NCBI RefSeq assembly: GCF_963422355.1 | Contig: NC_085091.1 | Location: 4,042,523 to 4,106,522, forward strand | Direction of reading: 5' to 3' | Origin: Corticium candelabrum | Taxonomy: Eukaryota > Porifera > Homoscleromorpha > Homosclerophorida > Plakinidae | DNA: 64,000 bases | Part shown: one piece after another, positions 12,606 to 24,800 of the stretch | Position numbering within the stretch: position 1 is the first letter of the stretch | Layout of the letters: each line of letters begins with the position of its first letter | The notes under the pieces: generated by a model | The model's input: the letters and a program-made list of their open reading frames with translations, nothing else | Told to the model about the DNA's origin: nothing | The model's database searches: none | Program-made: the position numbers and the translations under genes

Positions 12606-12959
12606 TTGTGTCAGTAGACAGATGAGGGGACGAGATAATTACTGTGACAAGAATATCAACATGTTAAAAGCCCATACAAACTGAAAATTGGTGTGTGCAT
12701 GTGTGCAAGTCAATTGCTTTTTTTACAATGGCCTTAGGAGTTTGATTCTTTCTACTGAGACAACTGATCTCATTGCCTTCTAGGTACTGTAATCCATGTT
12801 GAGGCCGTGGTTGGTCATTTCCATTAGTTAGTTGGAAAATATACAATGTCAGATTGATTTTGCACACTACACATTGTAAAATTCATTTATTTTCAGTATT
12901 TGTCTCCGTCATCTATCACTAGATGAGATCCTGTTCTTTGCCCGGGCTGATTAAATTAT

Positions 12960-14647
12960 TGATTGTTAGTTAATATCCAGTTGAAGACAAAAATTTTCAA
13001 CCGAGTGTCCTGTTTTGAGAAATCCTGTTCAGAGATATATATCAGGGCAGCAGAACTGGAACTCACTTGCAGTTACTTATTCACCCATATGATTGTTTCC
13101 CCATATATGTATAAAACACGTCTCGTCTCACAGCCATTTCAACAGTCCTGTTGGATGTCGTCACTTTGAAGACGATGCTGCTGTTGCATGGAACAGGTGT
13201 ATCAAACGTGGCACCCATGTGACTCGAGTACTCGGGCAGATGAAGGTAGGCATATTTTTCAAGGACCCAGATATACTTGAAAATCTTGCCTTATCAATGT
13301 CGCCGGCAGTAAACAACCCGGTGCATACCATTCGAGGTATCAAATGGGCATTGTAAATTTTGTGAAGAGCTGATGCGCCGTTTCAGAGAAATTCATGCGC
13401 AAGTCGATTGGCAAGAAATCATGTCGTCCCGAGAGAACTCTGGAAGACGGCTACAGCCTCATTGTCAAGCTCCATAGATTGCGTGCATGAGCAAAATTTG
13501 GCAACGCTGTGACTCACTGTTATGGAGGTACACTGTTACAGACAGATACACAGACAGACAGACAGCTCTCCTTTATACATAGACTAGCCCACCATCCCGT
13601 TCTTCACACGGGCAGATTAGCTATTAATATTACTAATGGTAGTGAAGTTATTATTTAGTCTAACGTTGTATGCAAATTTATGTTGTTGCTTGGGTTCACA
13701 TGCATTTTTACTGTGTTCTGAAAAATTAGCAGCCAGATGGAATTGTATCCCGTTTAATTATATCCCATTCTGAGAAATTAGCAAGAATAGAGTATGCAAA
13801 TTTATATGTTGTTGCATGAGTATCCCGTTCTAATTTATTATGAATTGTGTCTGAAAAATTGCTGGACAGAATTCTCATGAAGAATTTCATTCAGAGTTAT
13901 CCCGGGCAATGGTATCCCATTCTGAGACTATTGATTGTGATATAGCTAGTATCCCGTTGAAGACAAAGATAATGTAACGAGGTGTCTCGTTTCCAGAAAT
14001 CCCGTTGATTGTATTATTGATTGGTTGAATTAAGCCATTTCGACAGTCTCGTTGGATGCTGCGTTGCTGCTGTTGCGAGGAAGAGGTGTATCGAACTTGA
14101 CATCTATTCGACGCGAATCCTGTTTGGAAATATATCCAAGCAGCATAAGAACGTGGGTGTCGTGCAGTTACGTACTCACTTGGATAATCCGGTCCTCATA
14201 TATAACTAAGTCACGACTTGTGCTGACTCTCGCTATTTCGACAGTCCCGGTGAATGTCGTCAATTCGAAGACGTTGCGAGAAACAGGTGTATCGAACGTG
14301 GCAGCTCTTCGACGGGCGTAGATGGGTAAATGACTGTAGGCATTCTTTTTCAAGACTCGGACATCGGCAGAAATATCTTCCCTTTCCTGTCAATAATCAA
14401 CACGCTCCACACGTACTCTCTAGGTAATGCCCTACTGCATGTAAACGGGCAGTTTAAATTCCATGCAAATCCGATACGCCATTACATCGTGTCGTCGCGG
14501 GAGAAGTACGGAAGACGACGACAGCTTCACTTTCAATTGCTAGGAATTCGGCGTGCATGGGCCAAATTCGGCGGTGATTGGACTCGCTGTCCTGGAGATC
14601 CTTCTACATACGAACACACGCACGCATGCGCAACACGACAGCTCCTT

Positions 14648-14650
<3 letters not shown>
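12960..14650. repeat. Diverged repeat copies with ATCCCGTT/CAGTCC motifs
   Basis: Three diverged copies of one sequence can be traced (about 12970-13570, 13945-14130 and 14225-14650). Each contains a CATTTCAACAGTCC- or ATTTCGACAGTC-like stretch, then GTTGGATG-like sequence and AGGTGTATC(A/G)AAC. The last ends at a TA microsatellite; the first ends in a GACAGACAGACAG run. They look like remnants of one repeat family. No open frame survives. Confidence 0.45.
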
Positions 14651-14654
<4 letters not shown>

Positions 14655-14718
<64 letters not shown>

Positions 14719-14719
14719 T
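14655..14719. repeat. (TA)n microsatellite just upstream of gene A's first visible exon
   Basis: An almost pure AT run. It sits about 110 bases before the splice acceptor at 14830-14831. Confidence 0.9.
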
Positions 14720-14831
14720 CTCTATTTACCACTAGATCATGCACATGCACATTTTCTGCGACGCACTTGCAACAACACTTCTATTTATGAATTTGATTTC
14801 TAATATTCCTTTTGTCATGCTTTGTTGCCAG

Positions 14832-15812
14832 CATGCTTCATTGATGGCAAGGACGTGAAAGTAGGAGAATACCATTTCCGTTCGTTTGAACCAGAAACAG
14901 GAGGCGTTCGTCAAAGCACTGCTGTTGAGATTATTTTTGCCATTGATGAAAGTGGTTCAATGGTAGATGACCATGAGTGGTTTAACTCCGCGTTTATCGA
15001 TGAAACCAACAGTAGGCTGAGAGATCATTATCAAATTGGAGTGTCAGGAGTAAAGAACAAGTTTGGATTATTAGTATTTGCAAGCCATGATCGAGTACCA
15101 CATGAACATGGTTATTGGTTGGTACAGAGTAGTGAGGCCATCGAGTTCGACTTCGTTGAATTGTATCACAATGGAAAGGTTGAGGATGGATATATGGCAA
15201 TTCGAATGGCAGCCGAATATCTAAATAGATCACCACAGGTGAGCGGAGTCGAAAGAATCATAGTTTTAGTGACTGATGAAGACAGGGATAATGTGATGAA
15301 CAGAGTCAACAAAACGTCACTATTGGCCTACCTTGGTGCATCATCCATTCGACTTGATGTAGTTGTTACTAACTCTTTTGAGTCAGACAATGGCACAGCA
15401 GCAATTGGTGTTGGACCTAGAATTGCAAACTATCCAGCATTTATTCTTCGTCACGGTGATGACCCATTACCAGTAGGTGGTAAAAGTATAGACGATTCTG
15501 GGCATGGCAGCACTTTATCCGATTACATCGATTTAGCATGGATGCTTTGTGGAGTAGCGTGGGACATCAACGAGGTGAAAAGGCACAGTCCATCAGATAA
15601 AGATCATTTTGGAAGAGACTTCACAAAGTACTTCAGTAAGAGAATCCACGATATCCAATGTGGTTCTCCAGAACCGGTTGTAGCCGCTGCTTGTCGTTGG
15701 TGCACATGTCAGTCAAGTCCTCGATTAGCAGAGTATTGTAGTTCAACAGATGGCATTTCAGATGGAGAGTGTAGAGCTGGCAGCTTTGGTTATCGTCAAA
15801 TTGCAGGAATAG
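14832..15812 (+). CDS. Gene A exon 1 (as visible): vWA domain
   Basis: The exon opens in phase 1 (split codon, then TGC) after TTGCCAG and ends ATAG before GTAAGG. Its 981 bases have the same phase plan as gene B exon 5. It starts CFIDGKDV, has the MIDAS-like IIFAIDESGSM about 39 residues in, then FGLLVFASHD, VEDGYMAI, VLVTDEDRDN and LDVVVTNSF, and ends in a Cys cluster with CRWCTCQS. The frame stays open past the donor to 16006, so a retained-intron ending is formally possible, but the gene B comparison favours splicing at 15812. Confidence 0.8.
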
Positions 15813-18800
15813 GTAAGGTGCAACGTGCACATTCAGATATACTGCCTATTGAAGGGTTACTTTCAGATGAACCACCCTCTGAAGAGGTGCTTATACAGTT
15901 TGCCACAGCGAGTCCAACAGTACGGCAAGTGGAGGTTTCTGGTACTAGTTTTTTTTTTTTTGATGGAGCCCCAACTGAGACCAAACGTAAGTATACTATA
16001 CATTAGATATATGCAATCATTTTATAGGATTAAAGGAACATGGTCACGATTATGTGCATGCTCATTGACACTGCTTGCGCATGTGGATTGTTCCAGTCTC
16101 CCTTTAGATTCTGTGCAAAGTTAGATCTGCATGGCATTTTCGAGGTACTGTCAAGTAAGTCTGATGATGAAGCTAAAGAAAAGATGATGTAGCTGGACCA
16201 GTCAATTGTAGTGGATTGCTATATACGGGATGACGGGTTTTGCTGGTCTTTGGCTGGTCAGTCAGTCGGCTCTTGAGCATTCTTTAGACAAAAGACACTC
16301 TAATTTTGTGTAAGTGAGGCTGTGTTCTACTTTACAACTCTGGAATGTGCAAGAACCGCAAATCCCAAGAGGTGCATAAGGTCATGATTGTCCAGCCCTT
16401 TTTGGGCATTGCCACTGCTTCTAGACGAGGAATCATATGTTTCAATAAAAGAAGCGTGCATGGTGGACGTCTTAGCTGCATGCCACGTGTTCTAATTCAA
16501 AATGTGCCGAAAAAGATAAGACAAGACTTATTCCAAGAGTGCTTTTGATGAAAGCTTTATTTATTTGGGAGAAACTTGAATTCGGCGGGAAGGTGAGCAC
16601 ATCCACATGAGTCTGAGGACAATCGTGACCGTGTTCCTGTAGTAATACTTGCTGGATTGCTACTGCAAGTATTAGTGACTATGATGGTACTTGAGTGTTT
16701 GCACTAACTGGTAAACTGCAACAGGCAGACAGACATATGGACAGACAGATAGATGGACAGACATATGGACAGACAGATAGATGGACAGACAGATAGATAG
16801 ACAGATGGACAGACAGACAGACAGACAGAAAGACATGTGTGCGTACTTGCACACACCACACAACTGCTTATCATTAGACCATAATCGTGTTTTAATAACA
16901 ACGTAATCGTGTTTTGGTGTGTCTGTAAGAATTGCGTGATGAACCGGGTGTAAGAGAAGGAAATCATGATGGGACCCATGTACATATGAAAGAGACTGGC
17001 GACACCATAGAGATACAGGTAGTTGATAAGTCAAATGAGTCGTCATCTGAACATACATCACATGAAGATGATCATAAAACGGACTGGAATGAGGTTTGCT
17101 CAAGGGGGGCTGTTAAACTGTTCTCATCTTCAACATTGAACTTTGATCAACATTTCTTCAAGAGATCAAAGTAAAAGCACTGCTACTTGTCTTGGCCAAT
17201 TTGATCTGTCTGCATGGCCCACCTGCCTGTTTGCTTGTTTGTTTCTTATCTCTATTGGCTGTTATATATCTGGTTGTCCAATTGCTTATGTGTACCTTTA
17301 TTTTTGACATTGCAGGAAGCACGTGGTGACATTCTGCTTTAAGACCATACTCCCCAATGGTGTTCTGATGTGGGTGCAACAGGTGACTTAATATCAAACA
17401 TGTTGATAAAGGTGTCAACAGAATTGTTTATAGAGACGACCACAACAAGGCCACATACTTATTCAAGTGATGAATGGAAGGGTGCAAGCAAGGTGAGCTG
17501 GTGTAATGACATCTGTAGTTTATGATCCAAAGCTGAAAATCTGTCTAAAACATGACCATTGTTACACCCCTTGTCCGACTTTAGTTAATTCGTTGCTTTT
17601 ATGATGTTGTTTGACTCATATTAAAGAGAATTACAAATGTTGCCCCTTACAATTTTTGTCCCAAGCTAGAGATTTTGAGGACTTTCAATTGTGCACTTGG
17701 GATCTGTACTCGGAGGCCTTGAGTTGCGCAGTACTAGCAGTCTTTACCGTGGTCATCGCGTGTTTGACAGTTGTTCATGCAGCTAAATACAGTATAATGT
17801 CTAAATATTAAGTTCAATTAGGAATGCGAATTAAGCGACGTCAGCCTGATGTAGGAAATCACTAAACCAGTAAGTTCGACTACACTGACGTTGTGAAAGT
17901 GTTTAGAGACCACTAGCACGTTGGAGCTATGTAATGGAGGTGCGTGCACTCAGCATCTAAAAACTATGTCATTTACAGAATCAAAGTACAGAGTACAGCT
18001 GTAGCATCAAATGTAATGGATGCATTTAGGTTATTAAAATGATGTTACTAGAAGAAGTAGGCGGCGTATATATAAAGAGACAGTAGCCTAGTAGCTCCAC
18101 AACAGTAGATTTTTCAGCGGTACATTCGCATGTCAACTGAAGAAACAAGTGGTGCTATTGGAAGACGCAGTGCAGACTCAGATCGTGATGGTAGCAGTAC
18201 TGCAGATAATACTGCTATAGTTGAGATGGTACAACAATCAAGTCGTTCACGTGAGCCATTGCCGCTCTGTAAAAGACTATTCAGGTCAGTGACAAAAGTT
18301 GGATTACTGTTCTCAATGCCGCTGCCAAATGACAAGATCAACAAGATCACCTATGGTGCAATTTGGAGACGTACACTACAGGCAACCGGAGGCAGCAGAA
18401 TATCATCGTACCTGTTACCAGCATTACACATCTAAAACTAAAATTGAAAATCCTCTTTGTCGAACGTCGACCTCTGTCGCGTGCGTCATTACATGGGCAA
18501 GTCCCACGGAATGCATAATTTGCCAAATGATGAAGAAAGACAAATAGAACAGGTGGGTTAACGAAAAACTGCGACTATGCAGCACTCTAAATTATGTGAG
18601 GCAGCAAATTTGCGGCAAGATGAACGAATGATTTTGGCTATGAGTGGATCTGCTGTCGACGCAATCGCTTGCGATATTTTGTATCTTCCCACTTGTTACA
18701 AGAACAAGAAAACGCTAGACAGATTGAGAGACCGTCCTGAAGAGTAAACTGATATTTACCAGAATACCTATGCCACCTCAGTTGCTGAAGTACAAGATAC

Positions 18801-21800
18801 TGTTATCACAAAATTGTTCCTCTGCCAGAACTCGTAAGACGTTACGTATTTCTGTTGAATGAAAATGGAGCAGAAGGTTCGTCTTACCGTGCCGAGAAGC
18901 TAAAACGGAGACTAAAGGCAACGTTTGGGAACAACTTATGTTTTCCCAGCAAGTAAATTTTTTGCTTTCAACACTTGTTTACATGTCTACTATTGACATT
19001 AATAACTTGATGAAATACTTAGAGAAGACCTGGAAGATGAATAAATTGATATGAAAACACATTCTGAAAGCGAGAGAGATGTCTTGTTTTCTCCTGAATT
19101 TTGTAGCTCCTTTGAAGAACCGTCTGTTAATACTGCTGTGCGTGAAGTATACAGAGTGGCAGCCTATTTGCGTCAGGAGATGATGTTGATATGGTCTAAA
19201 GTTGCTTTGCCACCAGATTTAGCTTGCTCAAAAGAGTTTCCCGGTACCAAGTATTTTGTACAATTTTCTAGCCTAGACTTCGTGTGGTGGCTTAAGTCAT
19301 ACACCAATATCTGCCGAACTTGTCAAAGTTGAATCTGATCTGCATAGATGAGTTATGTCACTTGCATACGACATGATCTTTACCGCTTCTGGAGGAAGGA
19401 TCAAACCTCCAAGGCGCATTGCGTTACCTGTGACTATACATCATTTAACAGGAAGCACCTAAGTTGTCAAATTGCTCAACAGGTGTGGACATGGAGTATT
19501 GGTGCCGCAGCTGCAAGAGATAGAGACTGCAGTAGCAGAAAGAGTTCTTATTGAACAGCAGTCTGCAGACATAAAACTTCCACGTGTTGTCCATCAAGGT
19601 CGTTTCGCCACCTTCTGTTGGGATAACATTGACTTGTGCGATGAGACTTTGTCTGGAAAAGGAACAACCCATTGCACAAAAACAGTATTGTCATGCAGAT
19701 GTAGGTCTACGTCTTGCAATGGACTGTCACCAGACAATGCACTATGGTTGTATTCGTCACCGTACAGTGCACGCCATACCGTCTACTCCTATGCCTTCCA
19801 ACATCAGAAAACGTCAACCACAGCCGTACATAGTGGATCCTTCAATCATTGGCAATTCTCTTAATTAACTTAAAGCACACCAATGTTTTCTCCAAAAAGG
19901 CATTGTGTTGGGCTTTTCCTTCAGTACAATGCGGAGCAAACTGTATCTGGTTGGTCTGGGTTCAACAGTAGAATCTGATTGCAACTTCCTCCAGTCAGTG
20001 CTGTTGGTTATCTTCCAGTAACTTATGCACCTCCAACGCAGCTCGACACAGTGTATACTCTTATGCAAGTCTATCAATGACACGGCAATTGGGACAAGAA
20101 GACACTGTAGTGGTTGTAGATCAAGCAACTGGAAAAACGCACAGCAATTCAGTTCGGTAGTGTTAAGGATGGGGAGCTTCCACATTTTGCTAGTAATGCT
20201 CTGGTTTCTCTGACTTCTAGTGGAGTCCAGAGTTCTAGCATTAAGATCAGTTTCATCTGTAGTATCTGGTAAACATTACAACCGAAGGATACAAATTTAC
20301 AAGTTAGTCTTTGAAGCAATACTGCAAGCTGACTGGTACAACTTCAAGAATGATGGGCAGAGTCTACAAGATGTCACTAATAGGCTACAGGACCTTAGAA
20401 CTCGACAGTCGGAGTATGCGTATGAAAGAGTTGTTCAGTGCGATGGCTTTATCCAATTGTACACAAATTTTCTTAAATTTTGCAGCACTGCTTTGTTGAC
20501 AACAGGTTGCTTTTGGTTGTCGTATATTGAACTGGTACAAGTTGTACTAAATTTAATAAGGGCTACGCAGACCGGAAATTTGAATCTACACTTGGCATGT
20601 ATCAAGGATTTTCTAACTTGGTGCTTTGCTTACGATCGTCAGAACTATGCTAGATACTTATCTGTTTATTGGTGTGACATGTTGAATCTGAAGAGCAGTC
20701 ATCCACAAGTAGAGAATTTGTTTCAGAATGGAGACTTTGTAGTGCAAAGATCAAAGGAATCCAGATTTGCTTAAGTCGCAGTAGATCAGACGATTAAGCA
20801 GTTTGTTAACAGAGACGAAATCAACTGGAGGAATAGTAGGATTCAGTACGAAGCAAGGAGCATTTCAGCGTTGGATTCTGACAGCACATGATCGTGCCAA
20901 TATGACAAAATCTTGTCGCACTCTTGCTGGTTTGGTTGAAGAGTCGTCAGTAGCGCACAAAGAGACACAACCTATGAGACTCGAGCGAGATGAAAGCCTG
21001 TTTGATGTAGCAAATGGTAATGATCTTGTCTTTTTGTCATCTGGAATTTCTGCTACAGATAAAGTCAGAGCGGATTTGGAAACTGCATTCGAGTGAGGTC
21101 GATCACGTGCGGAGTTTATCAACAATAGATTTGTGAATAGATGCGGAAGCATATTTGACTCTCTACCAAAGCAAAATCTCCAGACCTTCGTTGCAATGAC
21201 TCAAAAGAGCAGAGTCAAAACATCAAAGCAACTGTTGTTTTGAAAGCAGATAAAGCTATATGTTCTCGAATGGTAGTTGTAGCACAGACTAGGAAAATGA
21301 ATCTGGCAACTGTCCTTGAATATCTTGTCGGACCACTTCCCTGCATGGTCGCTAGCTAGGCCAGATGTCATGGCAATGGACTAGAGTGCACTGAAGTGAG
21401 GTATGCAGTAACAAACAGGTAGACTGTTGTGAAATATGTTACACCGACATGATGTCAAGCGGCGATGATGACTCTTGGAGTAATTTGCTTTTTGGTAATT
21501 ACTGTTGGATGTTCTAGAGTTGTTCAAATGTAGATTAGGGTTCGAAAATCCGGTCTCCAAGTCGCCATATGGCTACCACTTCTAGATGACTGACGACTAA
21601 ACGAACAGTGTGGTCACCAATATGGCGACTAGAAATATTGGTAGTTTCTAGTCTTTCGGGGCAGCGGCTCTTGGATGCGAACCACCTGCTAAGCAGATGT
21701 TTGCGTTCTGCTTTCTACTTCTACCATGTAGTGGCACTCTGCGACGTATGTCGCCTATGTAGCACCTTCGTACATATCGTGAACAACGTATCACCTAGCA

Positions 21801-24800
21801 ATCTATTGCGAGTCATTGCTATTCTCTAGTACACCATCATTTTTACAGACTCTAGTGCCTGTGCCGATCTGATTGGTCTGTGCCATCAGCTCCAGACAAA
21901 TCCAACTAAAGACCCGAAGGCGCGTATAATTTTTCAAACAATTGTGGTCACTCCTATCCTTCATAGGCTACACCAACAAATCCAAGTCAACAGCTCTAAC
22001 ATCGACGAGACGCCCGTTGCGCAGCAGCTTCTCCCGAATGAAACATGAAATTCGCAGCCAATCGTAGTTGAAGGTGACGGCAACTGCTTATTTAGATCCT
22101 TTTCTATGCTGTTCAAAGAATCTGACCATCTTGAATTGAGACAAATAAACACTATTATGCAGATCTTTGCAAACGGTGGGTGTAGGAAGTGGCAAAACAA
22201 ACAGCTTTTTCCCAGCAAGCTGCCTGAGTGTCTTTCTATCAAAAGAACTAGACCAAGGTGTACGTCCAGAAGCTCATACGTCTCCTAGTGCTACTAAGAA
22301 AGGTTGTTCAGACAAAAGTTTCTGCATGTGAAATCTAGGTGTTGAATGAAGCCACGGCGTTTCAGAGATTAACACAGCTAGCCATAGGAAACCACGTTGG
22401 GTGTGGGGTTTTCCCTCGGAGAGTTACCGGATGTGCTGTTCTCAGCAAATCAGTAGTGGCACTGAGTCATATAGAGAATTTAATTAAAAAACGCTCAATG
22501 AATGCTCACGTCTTCTTGATGGATAGCCAGGATGTGGATGTGATGACAAACCACATAATCACATTATTAACATTACAAAACCACTCAACCACATTTTGTT
22601 TGGTTGTAGCTATACAATTAGTGGAAAGTTTCAATAAAATATGGATACTCATACTATTACATAAAAAGAACACCAAGTACCACACTGTAGATTAATGTGT
22701 TTACTAGCCAATGTTCATCCAACATTACTGCAAATTCCTAGTTAGGTCTTAATTTAATTAATGTCAAACATGATAATCTGGGAAAGGGTCTCAACAGTGA
22801 TATTAATGACTTGTTTACTTCTGGAATCTCTGACTTAGAAACTAGTGAAAGTTTGGCGACCAACCGTTCCTCTAGGTGGCCAAACTGGCGACCAGATTCA
22901 AACACATTTTTCGAACACTGGTAGATCTTCTTAATAAATTAGAAAACTATTAGTCAATTAGAAAGATAGTACTCTACTGATCACGACAGGTGCCACGTCT
23001 CAACCACTCGCATATCGCGTCAAGTCATTAACTAAGTGAATTATTGTGTTTCAGATGATTGCTACTGTATAGATAACAAATAAATTGCAGTAGAATACGT
23101 GATGATGTTGTAAAGTTTTCTTGACAAGAAGTGGTTAAATTACACAGAAAACAAGTGTATGCTGTGTGGTTGCTATGGCAACAAGCTCGTCTACTGTTTC
23201 TCCTATTTAGGACACTGTAATAAAAAGGCAACATTCGGATTTGCAATAAGCACCTTTAAGTTAGTACAAATCCACTGAAATATATAAGTTGGACAAGGGG
23301 TGTAGCGACATGTTACAATTCTGGAGTTGGATCATAGACTACTGTGTTATAGGAACATTGACAATTAGTTGTGAAACAGCCATTGACATACGTATTCAAC
23401 TCTGGTGTTTGTCTTTGTTAGGATGGACCTGGGATCTGGAACTAACGTTTTGATACACAGTGTGACAGTTAGCGATGGCAAATGGCATAAAGTTATGTTC
23501 AGAAGGTAAAGGCGGAACGTTACATGACAAACAAGCTTTTGTTCAGTACTCTTTTGTATATAATCCAGGAAAGGTAATGTGGCGGAACTCAAATTAGATG
23601 GCAACAGAAGAGTCACTATGGTCGTGGGTGACAGTGAAGACAGAGAAGTGACATTCAGAGCCAACAAACAGTGGTACATTGGTAAGCCAGTAATGCACTA
23701 GCTATCAAATGTTGCATAATCTACAGTGCTGATACCATATAGTCAAAGACTTTTAGCATTGACTTGGCTTTGCTAAGTACCAGCAGGGTTCTAGCCAGGA
23801 GTTTTGGAAGGCGTATCGGTATTGGTGTGGCACATGAGTTTTGGAAGGCGTATCGGTATTGGTGTGGCACATGAGTTTTGGCATGTGGGCATGGCATGCA
23901 ATGTCTGCAAATTTCTGAAAAATTACCACTGGTTTGAGGGAGTGGTTTAGGCTACCTACTGTACCACGCTATAAGAACCTGTCTCATTACTATTACTAGG
24001 CAACAAATCCAATTACAATACTATAGGTATGCGATTAGAGACTCAGAATTGACATGTCTCCATCTTTTCCCTCATTTTCAACAGGTAAGGCTGCACTGAA
24101 AAAGTTCTTTGTTTTGGGTAACCTAACGCAAAAATCAGTCAGTTGGTTGGAATTTTTTAACTTCCTCAACCTTTTTCTTTTTACAAATCATTTAATTAAT
24201 GCATACATTAAATTCTGTCAGAGTAAACTTTCATGGTGGCTGTTGATCATCCACAGCATGCGAGCAATGGACCACACGACTTACATACCCTCACTGTCAC
24301 AGAGATGTAACCAGGAATGTGTGGCCAGGAGTCCTGAGGAGATCAATAACGTCGGCAACCAGAAGATCCATCTGTGCCGCCAGATCCAGATGTAGGTGGC
24401 TAGGGAAGACGCTGCTCTGACAAATTCCACATCAGCACGTTGTTTACACTTTCAGCCGAAAGTTGTTGACAAGTCAATGCCGTGGCAGCCTGTAAAGTAA
24501 AAAATACGTGACATCTACCAAACTCTAAATGCAATCCAACATCGTCATCTGGCACTACATCATAGCGAGTTCTTGAATCTGATGTGTGTGCACAGACATC
24601 AGCCGCCGTGCATTGTCAACTGACATTACCATGCTAAGGATTCCGTAGAGACGACTCTTCGGCCCACAGAATTCTACAATTAATGATGGAGCTTAATTTG
24701 ATAAACAGAAGAGTTTCACTCTCTCAAGGCGAGAAAAGTGACACTGCCTCCTCAGGTTCCCGTATTTTCCTACAAAAATAGAAATATTGCCGTAGTGGTT

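Larger units (their letters stand above)
17493..23421 (+). other. Gene A intron 4, 5.9 kb, transposon-filled
   Basis: The equivalent intron in gene B (57393-57457) is 65 bases. Here it holds copy 2 of the large XPG/CXC transposon (about 18068-21350) and copy 2 of the OTU-type transposon (21536-22920). The remaining 17493-18060 and 22921-23421 show nothing recognisable. Confidence 0.7.

Noticed and set aside
15813..16006. Extension of the gene A vWA exon to a stop at 16007
   Set aside because: The phase-matched donor GTAAGG at 15813 corresponds to the gene B exon 5 boundary; the extra tail has low-complexity FFFFF and no family match. It is kept only as a retained-intron possibility.
16723..16830. 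CRISPR-like array
   Set aside because: The repeats are 4-8-base microsatellite units without unique spacers, in a eukaryotic intron.
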